In this document: piece after piece, positions 43,573 to 52,438 of the stretch
Numbering within the stretch: the stretch's first letter is position 1
How the letters are laid out: the number at the start of each line of letters is the position of its first letter
Assembly: GCA_003856375.1 (NCBI GenBank)
Contig: CP034120.1
Span: 248,001-312,000, forward strand
Direction of reading: 5' to 3'
DNA length: 64,000 bases
DNA from: Glaciecola amylolytica
GTDB taxonomy: Bacteria > Bacteroidota > Bacteroidia > Flavobacteriales_D > Crocinitomicaceae
Made by a program: the position numbers and the translations under genes
The notes under the pieces: generated by a model
What the model was told of the DNA's origin: nothing
The model's database searches: none
The model's input: only the letters and a program-made list of their open reading frames with translations

Positions 43573-44952
43573 TTAGTGCGAAATTTTTTCGGATAATTCT
43601 TCCGGATTGTGCTTGTGTTTGAAGAAGATCGCAAATAGAATTGCAATCACTAAAGCGTAAGCAGCAAAGCTTAACCAAATAGGACTCCAGTCAAATAAGG
43701 TGATTGCGTTTGAAAATTTGCCATCCGGGGAGATTTTTACATATTGGGTCAGATTTGCAAAAACCGGATTGGATTCTTTGATCCCCAAATATTCCGTCAA
43801 ACTTGAAGTGGTCTCGAATTTCAGGGTGAAGAATCGCTGAATGATAGCCGCACTTGCCAAACTTCCGATTACAGCTCCGAATCCGTTGGTCATCATCATG
43901 AATAAACCTTGAGCAGAAGCGCGAATTTTGTAATTGACGGTTGTTTCAAGATACAAAGAACCGGAGACATTGAAGAAATCGAAAGCCATTCCGTATACAA
44001 TGCAGGAAGCGATGATCATCCACAATCCATCTGCCGGATTTCCGTATGCCAATAAGCCAAAACGAAGTACCCATGCAAGCATACTGATGAGCATTACTTT
44101 TTTGATTCCGAAACGCTTTAAAAAGAATGGAATTGCCAAAATGAATAAGGTCTCGGAAACCTGGGAAATCGACATAACAATTGTTGATTTCTCTACGATT
44201 AAAGAGCCCTGATACTTTCCGAAATAGCCGAATTCACTGACGTAAACATCACCAAACATATTTGTTAACTGCAATGCAGCTCCCAGCATCATGGAGAAAA
44301 GGAAAAACAAGGCTGTTTTGTAATTCAGGAAGAGTTTGAATGCATTCAGACCGAAAGCTTCAATCAGGGATTTCTTTTCTGATTTTCCGAGTTGCGGAGG
44401 ACATTTGGGAAGTGTAAAGGAATAGATTCCCAATAAAATACCTGCGATTCCGGCAATGATAAACTGATTGTAGGAAGCTTTGTTTCCGGTAAGGTTTACA
44501 AACCACATGGCAGCAATGAATCCGATTGTTCCCCAAACACGAATCGGAGGAAACACCTTCACAACATCGTAATCGTTGTTTTTCAATACGTGGTAGCCGA
44601 TTGTGTTTGACAAAGAGATTGTGGGCATATAACAAACCATTGCCAAAAGGATGATCCAGAAAAATTCATTGGTATTGCCCGCCAGCGGAATAAAACAGAG
44701 GGTTATTCCTCCCAGAAAATGCAGAATCCCGTATAAACGTTCGGCATTGACCCATTTGTCGGCAATAATTCCGGTAATAGCCGGCATGAAGAGAGACGAA
44801 AATCCAAGTGTACTGAAAACAGCTCCAAAGGCAACTTTATCCCATTGCTTTGTGGTAAACCAATAATTTGCAATTGTAATCAACCATGCTCCCCAAACGA
44901 AGAACTGGAGAAAACTCATAATGGTCAATCGAACTTTGATGGATTTCCCCAT
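43573..44952 (-). CDS. MFS nucleoside:proton symporter (NupG/XapB type)
   Basis: 459 residues, about 12 transmembrane helices, of the nucleoside:H+ symporter family. The opening VRLTIMSFLQFFVWGAWLI and the motif PPIRVWGTIGFIAAMW are typical. It imports nucleosides (or related sugars) across the inner membrane with protons. It starts 22 bp after the bifunctional nuclease gene, so the two are likely an operon, perhaps linking nucleotide breakdown and uptake, though this link is only contextual. Confidence 0.85.
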   Translation of the reverse strand: MGKSIKVRLTIMSFLQFFVWGAWLITIANYWFTTKQWDKVAFGAVFSTLGFSSLFMPAITGIIADKWVNAERLYGILHFLGGITLCFIPLAGNTNEFFWIILLAMVCYMPTISLSNTIGYHVLKNNDYDVVKVFPPIRVWGTIGFIAAMWFVNLTGNKASYNQFIIAGIAGILLGIYSFTLPKCPPQLGKSEKKSLIEAFGLNAFKLFLNYKTALFFLFSMMLGAALQLTNMFGDVYVSEFGYFGKYQGSLIVEKSTIVMSISQVSETLFILAIPFFLKRFGIKKVMLISMLAWVLRFGLLAYGNPADGLWMIIASCIVYGMAFDFFNVSGSLYLETTVNYKIRASAQGLFMMMTNGFGAVIGSLASAAIIQRFFTLKFETTSSLTEYLGIKESNPVFANLTQYVKISPDGKFSNAITLFDWSPIWLSFAAYALVIAILFAIFFKHKHNPEELSEKISH

Positions 44953-44974
44953 AATAGTAAAAGCTTAGTGTTGA

Positions 44975-45550
44975 TTACGCGTCGCGCTTATTGATTTCAT
45001 CTCTGATTTTGGAAGCTAATTCATAATCTTCCTGATCAATTGCAATTTGAAGTTGTTCCTCTAATTCCGCTTTGGTCATTTTGGTGAACTCATTGTCGTC
45101 TGAATCTGCGATTTCGATTTCATCTTCTTCATCCAAAAACTCATCAGAAAGAATTCCTGCAGAAGAGAGAATGGATTCAAAAGTGTAAATAGGGCAGTCG
45201 AATCGAACGGCTAACGCGATTGCGTCGGAAGTTCGGGCATCAATATCAGAATAAACGCCATCTTTCTCACAAACCAATTTTGCAAAGAAGATTCCTTCCT
45301 GCAAATTGTAAATCACCACTTCTTTGAGTTGAATGGAAAATGTTTGTGCGAGAGATTTGAATAAATCATGAGTGAGTGGTCTGGTCGGAGTCATTTTTTC
45401 CAATTCAATGGCGATAGCCTGAGCTTCAAAACCGCCAATAATGATTGGTAAACGACGCTTTCCGCCTGATTCAGCTAAAACCAAAGCATAAGCACCACTT
45501 TGAGTTTGACTGTATGACAGTCCGATAATATCGAGTTTAATCTTGTCCAT
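44975..45550 (-). CDS. bifunctional nuclease (BFN/DUF151) with UVR motif
   Basis: 191 residues. The N-terminal BFN domain (about 1-135) has the family pattern SGAYALVLAESGGKRRLPIIIGGFEAQAIAIELE and RTSDAIALAVRF. The C-terminal helical hairpin (about 155-191, EEQLQIAIDQEDYELASKIRDEI) is a UvrB/UvrC-type UVR motif. Members of the family have DNase/RNase activity or related stress roles, mostly undefined. It shares the downstream nucleoside transporter's operon. A perfect hairpin separates it from etfA upstream. Confidence 0.85.
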   Translation of the reverse strand: MDKIKLDIIGLSYSQTQSGAYALVLAESGGKRRLPIIIGGFEAQAIAIELEKMTPTRPLTHDLFKSLAQTFSIQLKEVVIYNLQEGIFFAKLVCEKDGVYSDIDARTSDAIALAVRFDCPIYTFESILSSAGILSDEFLDEEDEIEIADSDDNEFTKMTKAELEEQLQIAIDQEDYELASKIRDEINKRDA

Positions 45551-45581
45551 TCGAACGTTTTCCTTACGAAGGGTTTAAATA

Positions 45582-45612
45582 AGGAGGGAAGCATTGTACG
45601 TGCTTCCCTCCT
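45582..45612. terminator. perfect hairpin between etfA and the BFN gene
   Basis: 12-bp perfect arms AGGAGGGAAGCA and TGCTTCCCTCCT with a 7-nt loop. The flanking T-run is weak on both strands, so it is a terminator or mRNA-stabilising hairpin. Confidence 0.5.
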
Positions 45613-45650
45613 CGGATTTACTTCCGTAAAAATAATTAAATTGATGAATC

Positions 45651-46601
45651 TTAGTGTGGTGTTGAACGGAATTTTTTTACAGCTTCCGTTAATTTCGGCA
45701 ATACATCGAAAGCATCTCCCACTACACCGTAATCAGCAGCCTTGAAGAAAGGTGCTTCAGGATCCGTATTGATTACTACAATTACTTTTGAACCGTTTAC
45801 TCCTGCCAAGTGCTGAATCGCTCCTGAAATCCCTGCAGCAATGTACAAGTTCGGACGAATTGCAACACCTGTTTGACCAACGTGTTCGTGATGAGGTCTC
45901 CAACCGATATCAGCAACCGGACGGGAACATGCTGTTGCAGCACCCAATGCTTTTGCCAAGTCTTCTACGATTCCCCAGTTCTCAGGACCTTTCAATCCGC
46001 GACCAGCTGAAACAACCAATTCTGCCTCCGGCAATGGAATTTCACCTTCCGGCATTTTTGTTTCAACTACTTTGATCGCTGATGAACCTGCTGCTCCGTC
46101 AAATGCTTCTACTGCACAAGCCGAACCTGTTTTTTCAGGTTGGAATGAGTTCGGAAGCAATGAAATGATTTTTTTAGCAGATTTCACGGAAACGAAACCA
46201 AATGCTTTTCCGGAGAATACATTTACTTTCACTACGAAACCGTTTGATGTATTCGGAACGTCAACTGCTCCGGAGATCAATCCTGCTTTCAAACGAACAG
46301 AGAGGCGAGGAGCAACTGCTTTCGCTACCAGGTCGTGAGAGAAAATAATGATTTCAGCACCCGTTGTTTCTGCTGCTTTAGCGATCAAACGTGTTACCTG
46401 TTGTGAATCTTCGGTAGCAACACTGCGGTCTACCAATACTTTTTCAGCACCGTATTCTCCTAAGTTTGCCAATGTTGCATCGTCTACTGAACCGGTTGCA
46501 ACAACAGTAATCGAACCACCGATTTTCTTTGCGTAAGTAACTGCTTCAAAAGCACTTTTCGCCAGGTGATTGGATGAATTGATATAAACTAAAATATTCA
46601 T
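45651..46601 (-). CDS. etfA: electron transfer flavoprotein alpha subunit
   Basis: 316 residues. The C-terminal FAD-binding part (about 190-310) has SAGRGLKGPENWGIVEDLA, the FAD motif GQTGVAIRPNLYIAAGISGAIQHLAG and NTDPEAPFFKAADYG. The N-terminal half is Rossmann-like. With EtfB it accepts electrons from acyl-CoA and other dehydrogenases and passes them to the quinone pool through ETF-quinone oxidoreductase. It follows etfB after 14 bp in one operon. Confidence 0.95.
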   Translation of the reverse strand: MNILVYINSSNHLAKSAFEAVTYAKKIGGSITVVATGSVDDATLANLGEYGAEKVLVDRSVATEDSQQVTRLIAKAAETTGAEIIIFSHDLVAKAVAPRLSVRLKAGLISGAVDVPNTSNGFVVKVNVFSGKAFGFVSVKSAKKIISLLPNSFQPEKTGSACAVEAFDGAAGSSAIKVVETKMPEGEIPLPEAELVVSAGRGLKGPENWGIVEDLAKALGAATACSRPVADIGWRPHHEHVGQTGVAIRPNLYIAAGISGAIQHLAGVNGSKVIVVINTDPEAPFFKAADYGVVGDAFDVLPKLTEAVKKFRSTPH

Positions 46602-46615
46602 AATTTCCTTGTAAA

Positions 46616-47356
46616 TTAAATAACTTTAGCTTCGTTGTGTAACAAAGCAACTAATTCGTCCATGTTGTTCGGATCGATCATTTTCACAGCTGATTTAGCT
46701 GCCGGTAATCCGTATTCAACATACGCAGTAAGGTCTTCAACAGCTGTTGGTGCAACCACTGTAAGCGGTTTTGTACGAGCTGCCATAATTCCGCGCATGT
46801 TTGGAATGCGTTGTTCTGCCATTCCTTTTGCACAAGAAACAACCAATGGTAAGTTTGCTTCCACAACCTGAACACCACCAACGATTTCCTGCTCCATACG
46901 AGCTGTTGTTCCGTTGATATCCAATTTCGTTGCCAACGAAACAAACGGAAGATCCATTGCTTCAGCAATCATTCCGGCAACCTGAGAACCATTGTAATTG
47001 ATCGTTTCTTTACCAGTCAGGATCAAATCAAAGCCATTTGTTTTTGCGTATTCTGCGATTTGAACAGCTGTGAAGTAAGCATCTTTCGGGTCAGCATCGA
47101 TGCGCACTGCATCATCAGCACCAATTGCCAATGCTTTTCTGATAATTGCTTCGTCAGCTGCATTTCCAACAGTGATGATCGTCAAATTACCACCCAGAGT
47201 TTCTTTCAATTCCAATCCGCGAACAAGTGCATACCACTCGTCGTATGGGTTGACAATGTATTGAACCCCATTTTCATCAAATTGCTTATTCCCGTCTGTG
47301 AAGGCAATTTTAGATGTAGTATCCGGAGATTTACTGATACATACAAGAATTTTCAT
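46616..47356 (-). CDS. etfB: electron transfer flavoprotein beta subunit
   Basis: 246 residues. The family pattern shows in KILVCISKSPDTTSKIAF, the NPYDEWYALVRGLELKE stretch, the AMP-binding LILTGKETINYNGSQVAGMIAEAM, and VSCAKGMAEQRIPNMRGIMAARTKPL. It forms the AMP-binding partner of EtfA. It is the first gene of the etfBA operon (minus strand), separated from pdhB by a 260-bp divergent intergenic space. Confidence 0.95.
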   Translation of the reverse strand: MKILVCISKSPDTTSKIAFTDGNKQFDENGVQYIVNPYDEWYALVRGLELKETLGGNLTIITVGNAADEAIIRKALAIGADDAVRIDADPKDAYFTAVQIAEYAKTNGFDLILTGKETINYNGSQVAGMIAEAMDLPFVSLATKLDINGTTARMEQEIVGGVQVVEANLPLVVSCAKGMAEQRIPNMRGIMAARTKPLTVVAPTAVEDLTAYVEYGLPAAKSAVKMIDPNNMDELVALLHNEAKVI

Positions 47357-47575
47357 ATCTTTTTTATTTAAACGTAAAACTGTGAGCGTGTAAAATTTTA
47401 CAAGTACAGTATTTGCTTGTTAAACTTAGTTTCGGAAACAAAAATAATCAAATCATGCTAGGAAATAAAATATTATGCATACATAATATAGAAGGGTTTT
47501 AAACAATTTGTTCACTATTTCTTGAAAATGTGTGTTCTTACTCCCTGTTTTAATACGCCAGAAACGAATTTTGAT

Positions 47576-47583
47576 TAATTTTG
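47576..47583 (+). promoter_or_regulatory. -7 box upstream of pdhB
   Basis: TAATTTTG fits TAnnTTTG, 34 bp before the ATG. No clear -33 element at the usual spacing. Confidence 0.4.
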
Positions 47584-47617
47584 GTGCTGCTTTTAAGCGA
47601 AATAAAAAATAAAAAGA

Positions 47618-48598
47618 ATGAAGACTGTTCAATTTAGAGAAGCCCTTCGTGAAGCTATGTCAGAAGAAATGCGCCGTGATGAAGGTGTTTTTTTGATGGG
47701 AGAAGAAGTTGCTGAATACAATGGGGCTTATAAAGTGTCTCAGGGAATGTTGGATGAATTTGGTCCAAAACGTGTGATTGACACCCCGATTGCAGAGTTA
47801 GGATTTGCTGGTATTGCTGTTGGAGCATCGATGAATGGTCTTCGCCCGATTGTTGAGTTCATGACATGGAACTTTGCAATTTTGGCTGCGGATCAGATTA
47901 TCAACTCTGCTGCAAAAATGCTGCAGATGTCGGGTGGACAATATGGTTGTCCGATCGTTTTCCGTGGAGGAAACGGAACGGCAGGTCAGTTGGCGGCAAC
48001 TCACTCTCAAAGTTTCGAGGCGTTTTATTCGCATGTTCCGGGGTTGAAAGTAATTACTCCATCCAATCCATACGATGCGAAAGGTTTATTAAAAGCTGCC
48101 ATTCGTGATAACGATCCGGTGGTTTTTCTGGAATCAGAGAAAATGTACGGAGACAAAGGTGAAATTCCGGAAGGAGAATACATTATTCCGATCGGAGTAG
48201 GTGATATCAAGCGTAAAGGAACAGATGTAACGATCGTTTCTTTTGGTAAGATCATTAAGGTTGCTTATGAAGCTGCCGAGCTTTTGGAGAAAGAAGGAAT
48301 TTCACTTGAGATCATCGATTTGAGAACAATTCGTCCGATCGATTATCCACTGATCGTTGAATCAATTAAGAAAACAAACCGTTGTGTTGTATTAGAAGAA
48401 TCGTGGCCTCTGGCATCTATTTCTTCTGAGATTGCTTACCATTTGCAGCGTTATGCATTCGATTATCTGGATGCTCCTGTGATGCGTGTAACACAAACAG
48501 ATACGCCATTTGCATTTTCTCCTACATTGATCGATGCGGCATTGCCAAATGTTGAAAAACTGGTGAAAGCTGTGAAGAGTACTTTGTACAGAAATTAA
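47618..48598 (+). CDS. pdhB: pyruvate dehydrogenase E1 beta subunit
   Basis: 326 residues of a 2-oxoacid dehydrogenase E1 beta chain. Motifs include VFLMGEEVAEYNGAYKVSQGM (about 23-43), the thiamine-diphosphate-binding core IAELGFAGIAVGASMNGLRPIVEFM, and FRGGNGTAGQLAATHSQSFEAFYSHVPGLKV described in parts. Length and sequence favour pyruvate dehydrogenase over branched-chain or TK-like relatives. The alpha and E2 partners are not in this window. Monocistronic with a strong terminator. Confidence 0.92.
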   Translation: MKTVQFREALREAMSEEMRRDEGVFLMGEEVAEYNGAYKVSQGMLDEFGPKRVIDTPIAELGFAGIAVGASMNGLRPIVEFMTWNFAILAADQIINSAAKMLQMSGGQYGCPIVFRGGNGTAGQLAATHSQSFEAFYSHVPGLKVITPSNPYDAKGLLKAAIRDNDPVVFLESEKMYGDKGEIPEGEYIIPIGVGDIKRKGTDVTIVSFGKIIKVAYEAAELLEKEGISLEIIDLRTIRPIDYPLIVESIKKTNRCVVLEESWPLASISSEIAYHLQRYAFDYLDAPVMRVTQTDTPFAFSPTLIDAALPNVEKLVKAVKSTLYRN

Positions 48599-48619
48599 AA
48601 AATACTGTAGTTAATAAAC

Positions 48620-48659
48620 AAAAAAGCCGGGGTGAAAAATTTTCACCCCGGCTTTTTTT
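48620..48659 (+). terminator. pdhB rho-independent terminator
   Basis: Arms AAAAAAGCCGGGGTGAAAA and TTTTCACCCCGGCTTTTTTT with a 1-2 nt loop; the stem resembles those at 1836 and 63351. Confidence 0.9.
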
Positions 48660-48721
48660 ATGGATATTGAGTTTGATCTGTTGGGAACACGATGCATCGC
48701 GTTCCCTCTTTTCTCAGATTT

Positions 48722-49198
48722 CTATTGAGGATATGACTTGTTGATTTCGCCGTTGGTTACATAGATCGTATCCGGAGTTGTTCCGTTACTAACCAACATA
48801 CAGTTAAAAGTCGCCTGAATTTGATTGTTTTGAAAATCATGACTTACGATCGTTCCTGTTCCGCTTTCTGAAGTGTATGAAGTGACATAATTATCAGGAG
48901 TATAGAACATGCGGAATGCTGCGGAACCTGACGGAGAGAAGTTGTAGCTTCCCGGAGTCAATGTGTCGCTGACAGTGATCGAAATGGATTCATTCGTGTT
49001 TGACGATGTTGAAAAAAAGATCTTCCCACTTGTATGTTGAATGCTCTGAGTTGCCGGATTATAGCTTAGGCCGTCCATTTTAAAGAAAAGACTTTTCAGT
49101 GGTGCCGGGCCGCTTTCCGTTGGCTCTTTCTTTTCTTTTTTACAAGATACAGCTGTCAGCAAGAACAATGTCAGTATAGCAAAAGTCGTTTTTTTCAT
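48722..49198 (-). CDS. small lipoprotein, DUF6252-like
   Basis: 158 residues. Lipobox at TAVSC (C19), a Lys/Glu-rich spacer, then a beta-rich mature domain with KMDGLSYNPATQSI and DTLTPGSYNFSPSGSAAFRM. It resembles the DUF6252-type beta lipoproteins, tentatively. It is 7 bp after the fabD stop on the same strand and so is likely co-transcribed with it. The function is unknown. Confidence 0.7.
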   Translation of the reverse strand: MKKTTFAILTLFLLTAVSCKKEKKEPTESGPAPLKSLFFKMDGLSYNPATQSIQHTSGKIFFSTSSNTNESISITVSDTLTPGSYNFSPSGSAAFRMFYTPDNYVTSYTSESGTGTIVSHDFQNNQIQATFNCMLVSNGTTPDTIYVTNGEINKSYPQ

Positions 49199-49205
49199 AA
49201 AGATC

Positions 49206-50090
49206 TTAGTTCAGTTCTGCACTTGAAGCAGGGAATGCGCGATCCACTTTTTTGAAAAGACCCTGAAGTACTTTTCCGGGACCAACTTCGATTGCTTCCG
49301 TTGCACCGTCAGCAATCATTTGCTGCATAGTCTGTGTCCAGCGAACCGGAGCAGTTAACTGATCAATCAGATTTTTCTTGATTTCATCCGGGTTGGTTAC
49401 CGCAGAAGCAGTTGTGTTTTGGTAAACCGGACAAATCGGATTATTGAAAGTAGTCGATTCGATTGCTTTCGCTAATTCTTCTCTTGCAGGTTCCATTAGC
49501 GGTGAATGGAAAGCTCCACCAACCTGAAGGATCATTGCGCGTTTTGCACCTGCTTCCGTTAATTTAGCACAAGCTTCCTCCACAGCAGGAATTGCTCCGG
49601 AAATAACCAATTGTCCCGGGCAGTTGTAGTTTGCCGGAACAACTACTCCATCAATTGATTTGCAAACGTTTTCTACCACTTCATCTTCCAGGCCAAGAAT
49701 AGCAGCCATTGTTGAAGGAACAGCTTCGCATGCAGCCTGCATTGCTAAAGCGCGTTTTGAAACCAGGCGCAAACCGTCTTCGAAAGAAAGTGTTTTGTTT
49801 GCTACCAATGCTGAAATTTCTCCCAAAGAATGTCCTGCAACCATGTCCGGTTTAAAACTGTCGCCTAAACATGCAGCAAGAATAGTTGAATGCAGGAAAA
49901 TAGCAGGTTGCGTAACTTTCGTTTGTTTCAGCTCTTCATCAGATCCTTCAAACATGATTTTTTGGATGTCAAAGCCAAGAATTTCATTCGCCTGAGCAAA
50001 AAGTTGTTTTGCCAGATCAGAAGAGTCGTAAAGGTCTTTTCCCATTCCTGAGAATTGAGCACCTTGTCCGGGGAATACGTATGCTTTCAT
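49206..50090 (-). CDS. fabD: malonyl-CoA:ACP transacylase
   Basis: 294 residues from ATG 50090 (a TTG at 50105 would add five). Loads malonyl groups from CoA to acyl-carrier protein for fatty-acid synthesis. FPGQGAQFSGMGKDLYD (6-22), active serine S88 in AGHSLGEISALV, and the catalytic histidine in GAFHSPLMEPA are all seen. It lies just upstream of a small lipoprotein, which is probably in the same operon without a metabolic link. No other fab genes adjoin. Confidence 0.95.
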   Translation of the reverse strand: MKAYVFPGQGAQFSGMGKDLYDSSDLAKQLFAQANEILGFDIQKIMFEGSDEELKQTKVTQPAIFLHSTILAACLGDSFKPDMVAGHSLGEISALVANKTLSFEDGLRLVSKRALAMQAACEAVPSTMAAILGLEDEVVENVCKSIDGVVVPANYNCPGQLVISGAIPAVEEACAKLTEAGAKRAMILQVGGAFHSPLMEPAREELAKAIESTTFNNPICPVYQNTTASAVTNPDEIKKNLIDQLTAPVRWTQTMQQMIADGATEAIEVGPGKVLQGLFKKVDRAFPASSAELN

Positions 50091-50216
50091 AAATTGTTTT
50101 TTCAACTAGGGGGCAAATATAGTAACAGTTTCTGAAGGTTCAAACAGTTTAAAGAGTTCAAAGGGATGAACGGTATCTGGCTTTAACTTTTGAGTTTTTA
50201 ACCCTGTTCGAATAAA

Positions 50217-50257
50217 CCAAAAGACCCCGAATCTATTCCGGATTCGGGGTCTTTTGG
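50217..50257. terminator. strong hairpin after the T9SS protein gene
   Basis: 17-bp perfect arms CCAAAAGACCCCGAATC and GATTCGGGGTCTTTTGG with a 7-nt loop, T-rich on the plus side. It ends the minus-strand gene at 50273. Confidence 0.8.
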
Positions 50258-50272
50258 TTTTATAATGAGTTA

Positions 50273-52135
50273 TTAGTTCTGAACAAGCATTTTCTTTGTA
50301 ATTGTTCCTTTTTCTGTTGAAATATTTACGGTGTAAATTCCTGCTGCGAAGCCGTTTGTGCTGAAAGTTACTTTAGAAGTTCCTTCGGAAACGGTTGTCG
50401 TGTAGACTGCTTTTCCCGTGAGGTCAACAACAGTGATCGTTGAAGCAACTGCTCCGTTTACTTCGATTGCAGCTTCGCCAACTACGGGATTAGGGAAAAT
50501 GTTTACATGTACATTTGCCGCGTTTTCAGAAACAGCTAATGAAGGGTCTTCAGACAGGCGAATCATGATAGCTCCGGGATCTGTCAATCGGAATCTTGCT
50601 CCAAGTGCGGTGTAGCCCAGTACCGTTCCTACAACAGTGGGTTGAGCATAGGCGAATGCTACTTCATTCGGTCCGCCCAGGTGGTGAGCCATTACAAGAA
50701 CTACGCTTCCCTGAGGAAGGATTATATTTCCTTCCGACATAGGCATGGTAATGAAGTTGTCCAAATCTCCTGTTTGAATTTGATGGTACTCCGTTTCTCC
50801 CAGATAATCGTATGTCTGTGTATTCGGATTGTAAATCTCAATGGCGCAGTTGACTTCTTGTCCTACTGCTGAGGATTGATCTGTTAAATGAACCTGAATT
50901 CCGGTTAATATCATCGGATTAAAGATCTCCATTAAGTTTCCGATTCTCAATTCGGCACCATCCTGACTGGTGATTTGAGAAATTGACCCTCTCTTAAAGT
51001 TGTCATCACGACCATATAAATACGGATCACGAACGAGAGTCATGGTTTCTTGGTTGTTTGCCGGGAAGCCATCCGGTGCACCCAGATTCGTTGTCAGGTT
51101 AATGGTGCTTGATCCTACTGCAGCAGGAATCATAAATGGTGTGGTAATTTCCACGGTATCCGCTGTGCCTACAGGAATGTTGTAAACGCTGCTGCTTTCA
51201 CTATAAGAAGGTCCTGTTACTTCGAAAGTAACGTTTGTTTGATCGGTATTGCCATTGTTAAAAACGTGCGCGCCGAAGGTAATTCCCGGGAATGACGTTT
51301 GTGAAACCGGTACGCGGAAATAATCCAGCCCTCGCGTGTTGAAGATGTCTGTTGCCTGGAAAATACCTGTGAACTTAGCATCGTCGTCGAATGCTTCAAC
51401 TAATTGCACGTCGTCGATTGCCCAAAACCAGTCGTATTCGCCATTATACAAGAAACGAATCCGAACGTTATTGCTCCAGTTTCCTCCACCTGATGCAGCA
51501 GAGATATTTACGATTTCTGTTTCGGGATCGGCGGAGTTTGTATTTACAAGAACTTCAGACACCGGGTTTACCTCAATAGTTGTCCAGGTTGTGCCTCCGT
51601 CATTTGAAATCTGTACGAAGTTTCTTTCATAAAAATGGCGATAAATTTCTGTGAATTTCAAATACATGACGGTTGTCAAGGGGCTTCCGTTGGCCGTCAA
51701 ACTATCTGCCAAAGCAATGGAGACAGTGTTTTGGATATAAGCATTTTGAGTTTGACCGCTTCCGGCACCATCCGAGTTAATTAATGCAAAATTTCCTCCT
51801 GAAGCTGAGTTCATGGCCGTTGGGAAGCCATAAGTAACGGCTTGCGAAGTCAAAGATGCTGGCAATGCATTTACAATTGTCCAGTCGCCCAAAGTGTGAG
51901 GAGGATTTCCTCCGGGGCCGTGGTTTCCCATTGTCCAGTCGGAAGGAGTGGAGAAATCACTCGACCACAAAACATCTGTTTCAGCTTTTAGGAATGGAGT
52001 TTGTTTTTGCGGCTTTGCGCTTGTTTGAAAGTTATCTGAGCGATTATGTTGTGCGCTGACGATTGAGGTGTTAACCTGAGCGCCTGCTAAAGATGTTATG
52101 AGGATTGACAATAAACTGAAGTATAATTTTGTCAT
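50273..52135 (-). CDS. T9SS-exported cell-surface protein with MAM/choice-of-anchor-like domain
   Basis: 620 residues. Signal peptide about 1-19 (ends AGAQ). Residues about 55-250 form a beta-jellyroll with DFSTPSDWTMGNHGPGGNPPHTLGDW in parts and DWFWAIDDVQL, resembling MAM or choice-of-anchor J modules of adhesins. About 290-370 is an Ig-like region, and the C-terminus (about 545-620, FPNPVVGEAAIEVNG and later MLVQN) is a T9SS type A sorting domain. Probably a surface-attached adhesin or secreted structural protein. It is monocistronic with its own hairpin downstream. Confidence 0.8.
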   Translation of the reverse strand: MTKLYFSLLSILITSLAGAQVNTSIVSAQHNRSDNFQTSAKPQKQTPFLKAETDVLWSSDFSTPSDWTMGNHGPGGNPPHTLGDWTIVNALPASLTSQAVTYGFPTAMNSASGGNFALINSDGAGSGQTQNAYIQNTVSIALADSLTANGSPLTTVMYLKFTEIYRHFYERNFVQISNDGGTTWTTIEVNPVSEVLVNTNSADPETEIVNISAASGGGNWSNNVRIRFLYNGEYDWFWAIDDVQLVEAFDDDAKFTGIFQATDIFNTRGLDYFRVPVSQTSFPGITFGAHVFNNGNTDQTNVTFEVTGPSYSESSSVYNIPVGTADTVEITTPFMIPAAVGSSTINLTTNLGAPDGFPANNQETMTLVRDPYLYGRDDNFKRGSISQITSQDGAELRIGNLMEIFNPMILTGIQVHLTDQSSAVGQEVNCAIEIYNPNTQTYDYLGETEYHQIQTGDLDNFITMPMSEGNIILPQGSVVLVMAHHLGGPNEVAFAYAQPTVVGTVLGYTALGARFRLTDPGAIMIRLSEDPSLAVSENAANVHVNIFPNPVVGEAAIEVNGAVASTITVVDLTGKAVYTTTVSEGTSKVTFSTNGFAAGIYTVNISTEKGTITKKMLVQN

Positions 52136-52438
52136 AGTTGTTTGTTTGACGTAAAATTAAGGAATTGAAGATGAAATAAAAAAACTGAGCCTCGAAGATA
52201 TTTGGGGATTTGTTTTTTAGTGATGATGGGTTCTTGTACGGGTTGAAGGGGGAGTTTGTGCTGAATTGTTTAAAATGAAAAATCCCGCTGATGTAAACAC
52301 CAATGGGACTTATATTTCCTTGTAGATTGTTCCGATAACATCGGAATAAACTCACATGATGTTATTGATCCTTCGAATTTATCTTTGTGCTTACTGTTTT
52401 AACTTTTTCATCTCTAATTATATATGTTTTCATGGTTT
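52136..52438. other. gene-free spacer before the HEPN-like gene
   Basis: 303 bp with no credible gene. It holds the imperfectly spaced palindrome TTCCGATaacATCGGAA (52330-52346) and A/T-rich stretches, and ends in a T-rich run next to the stop of the following minus-strand gene. Confidence 0.5.

Noticed and set aside
52071-52355. A 94-aa minus-strand frame
   Set aside because: It overlaps the signal peptide region of the T9SS gene and has no initiation signal or homology-like pattern.
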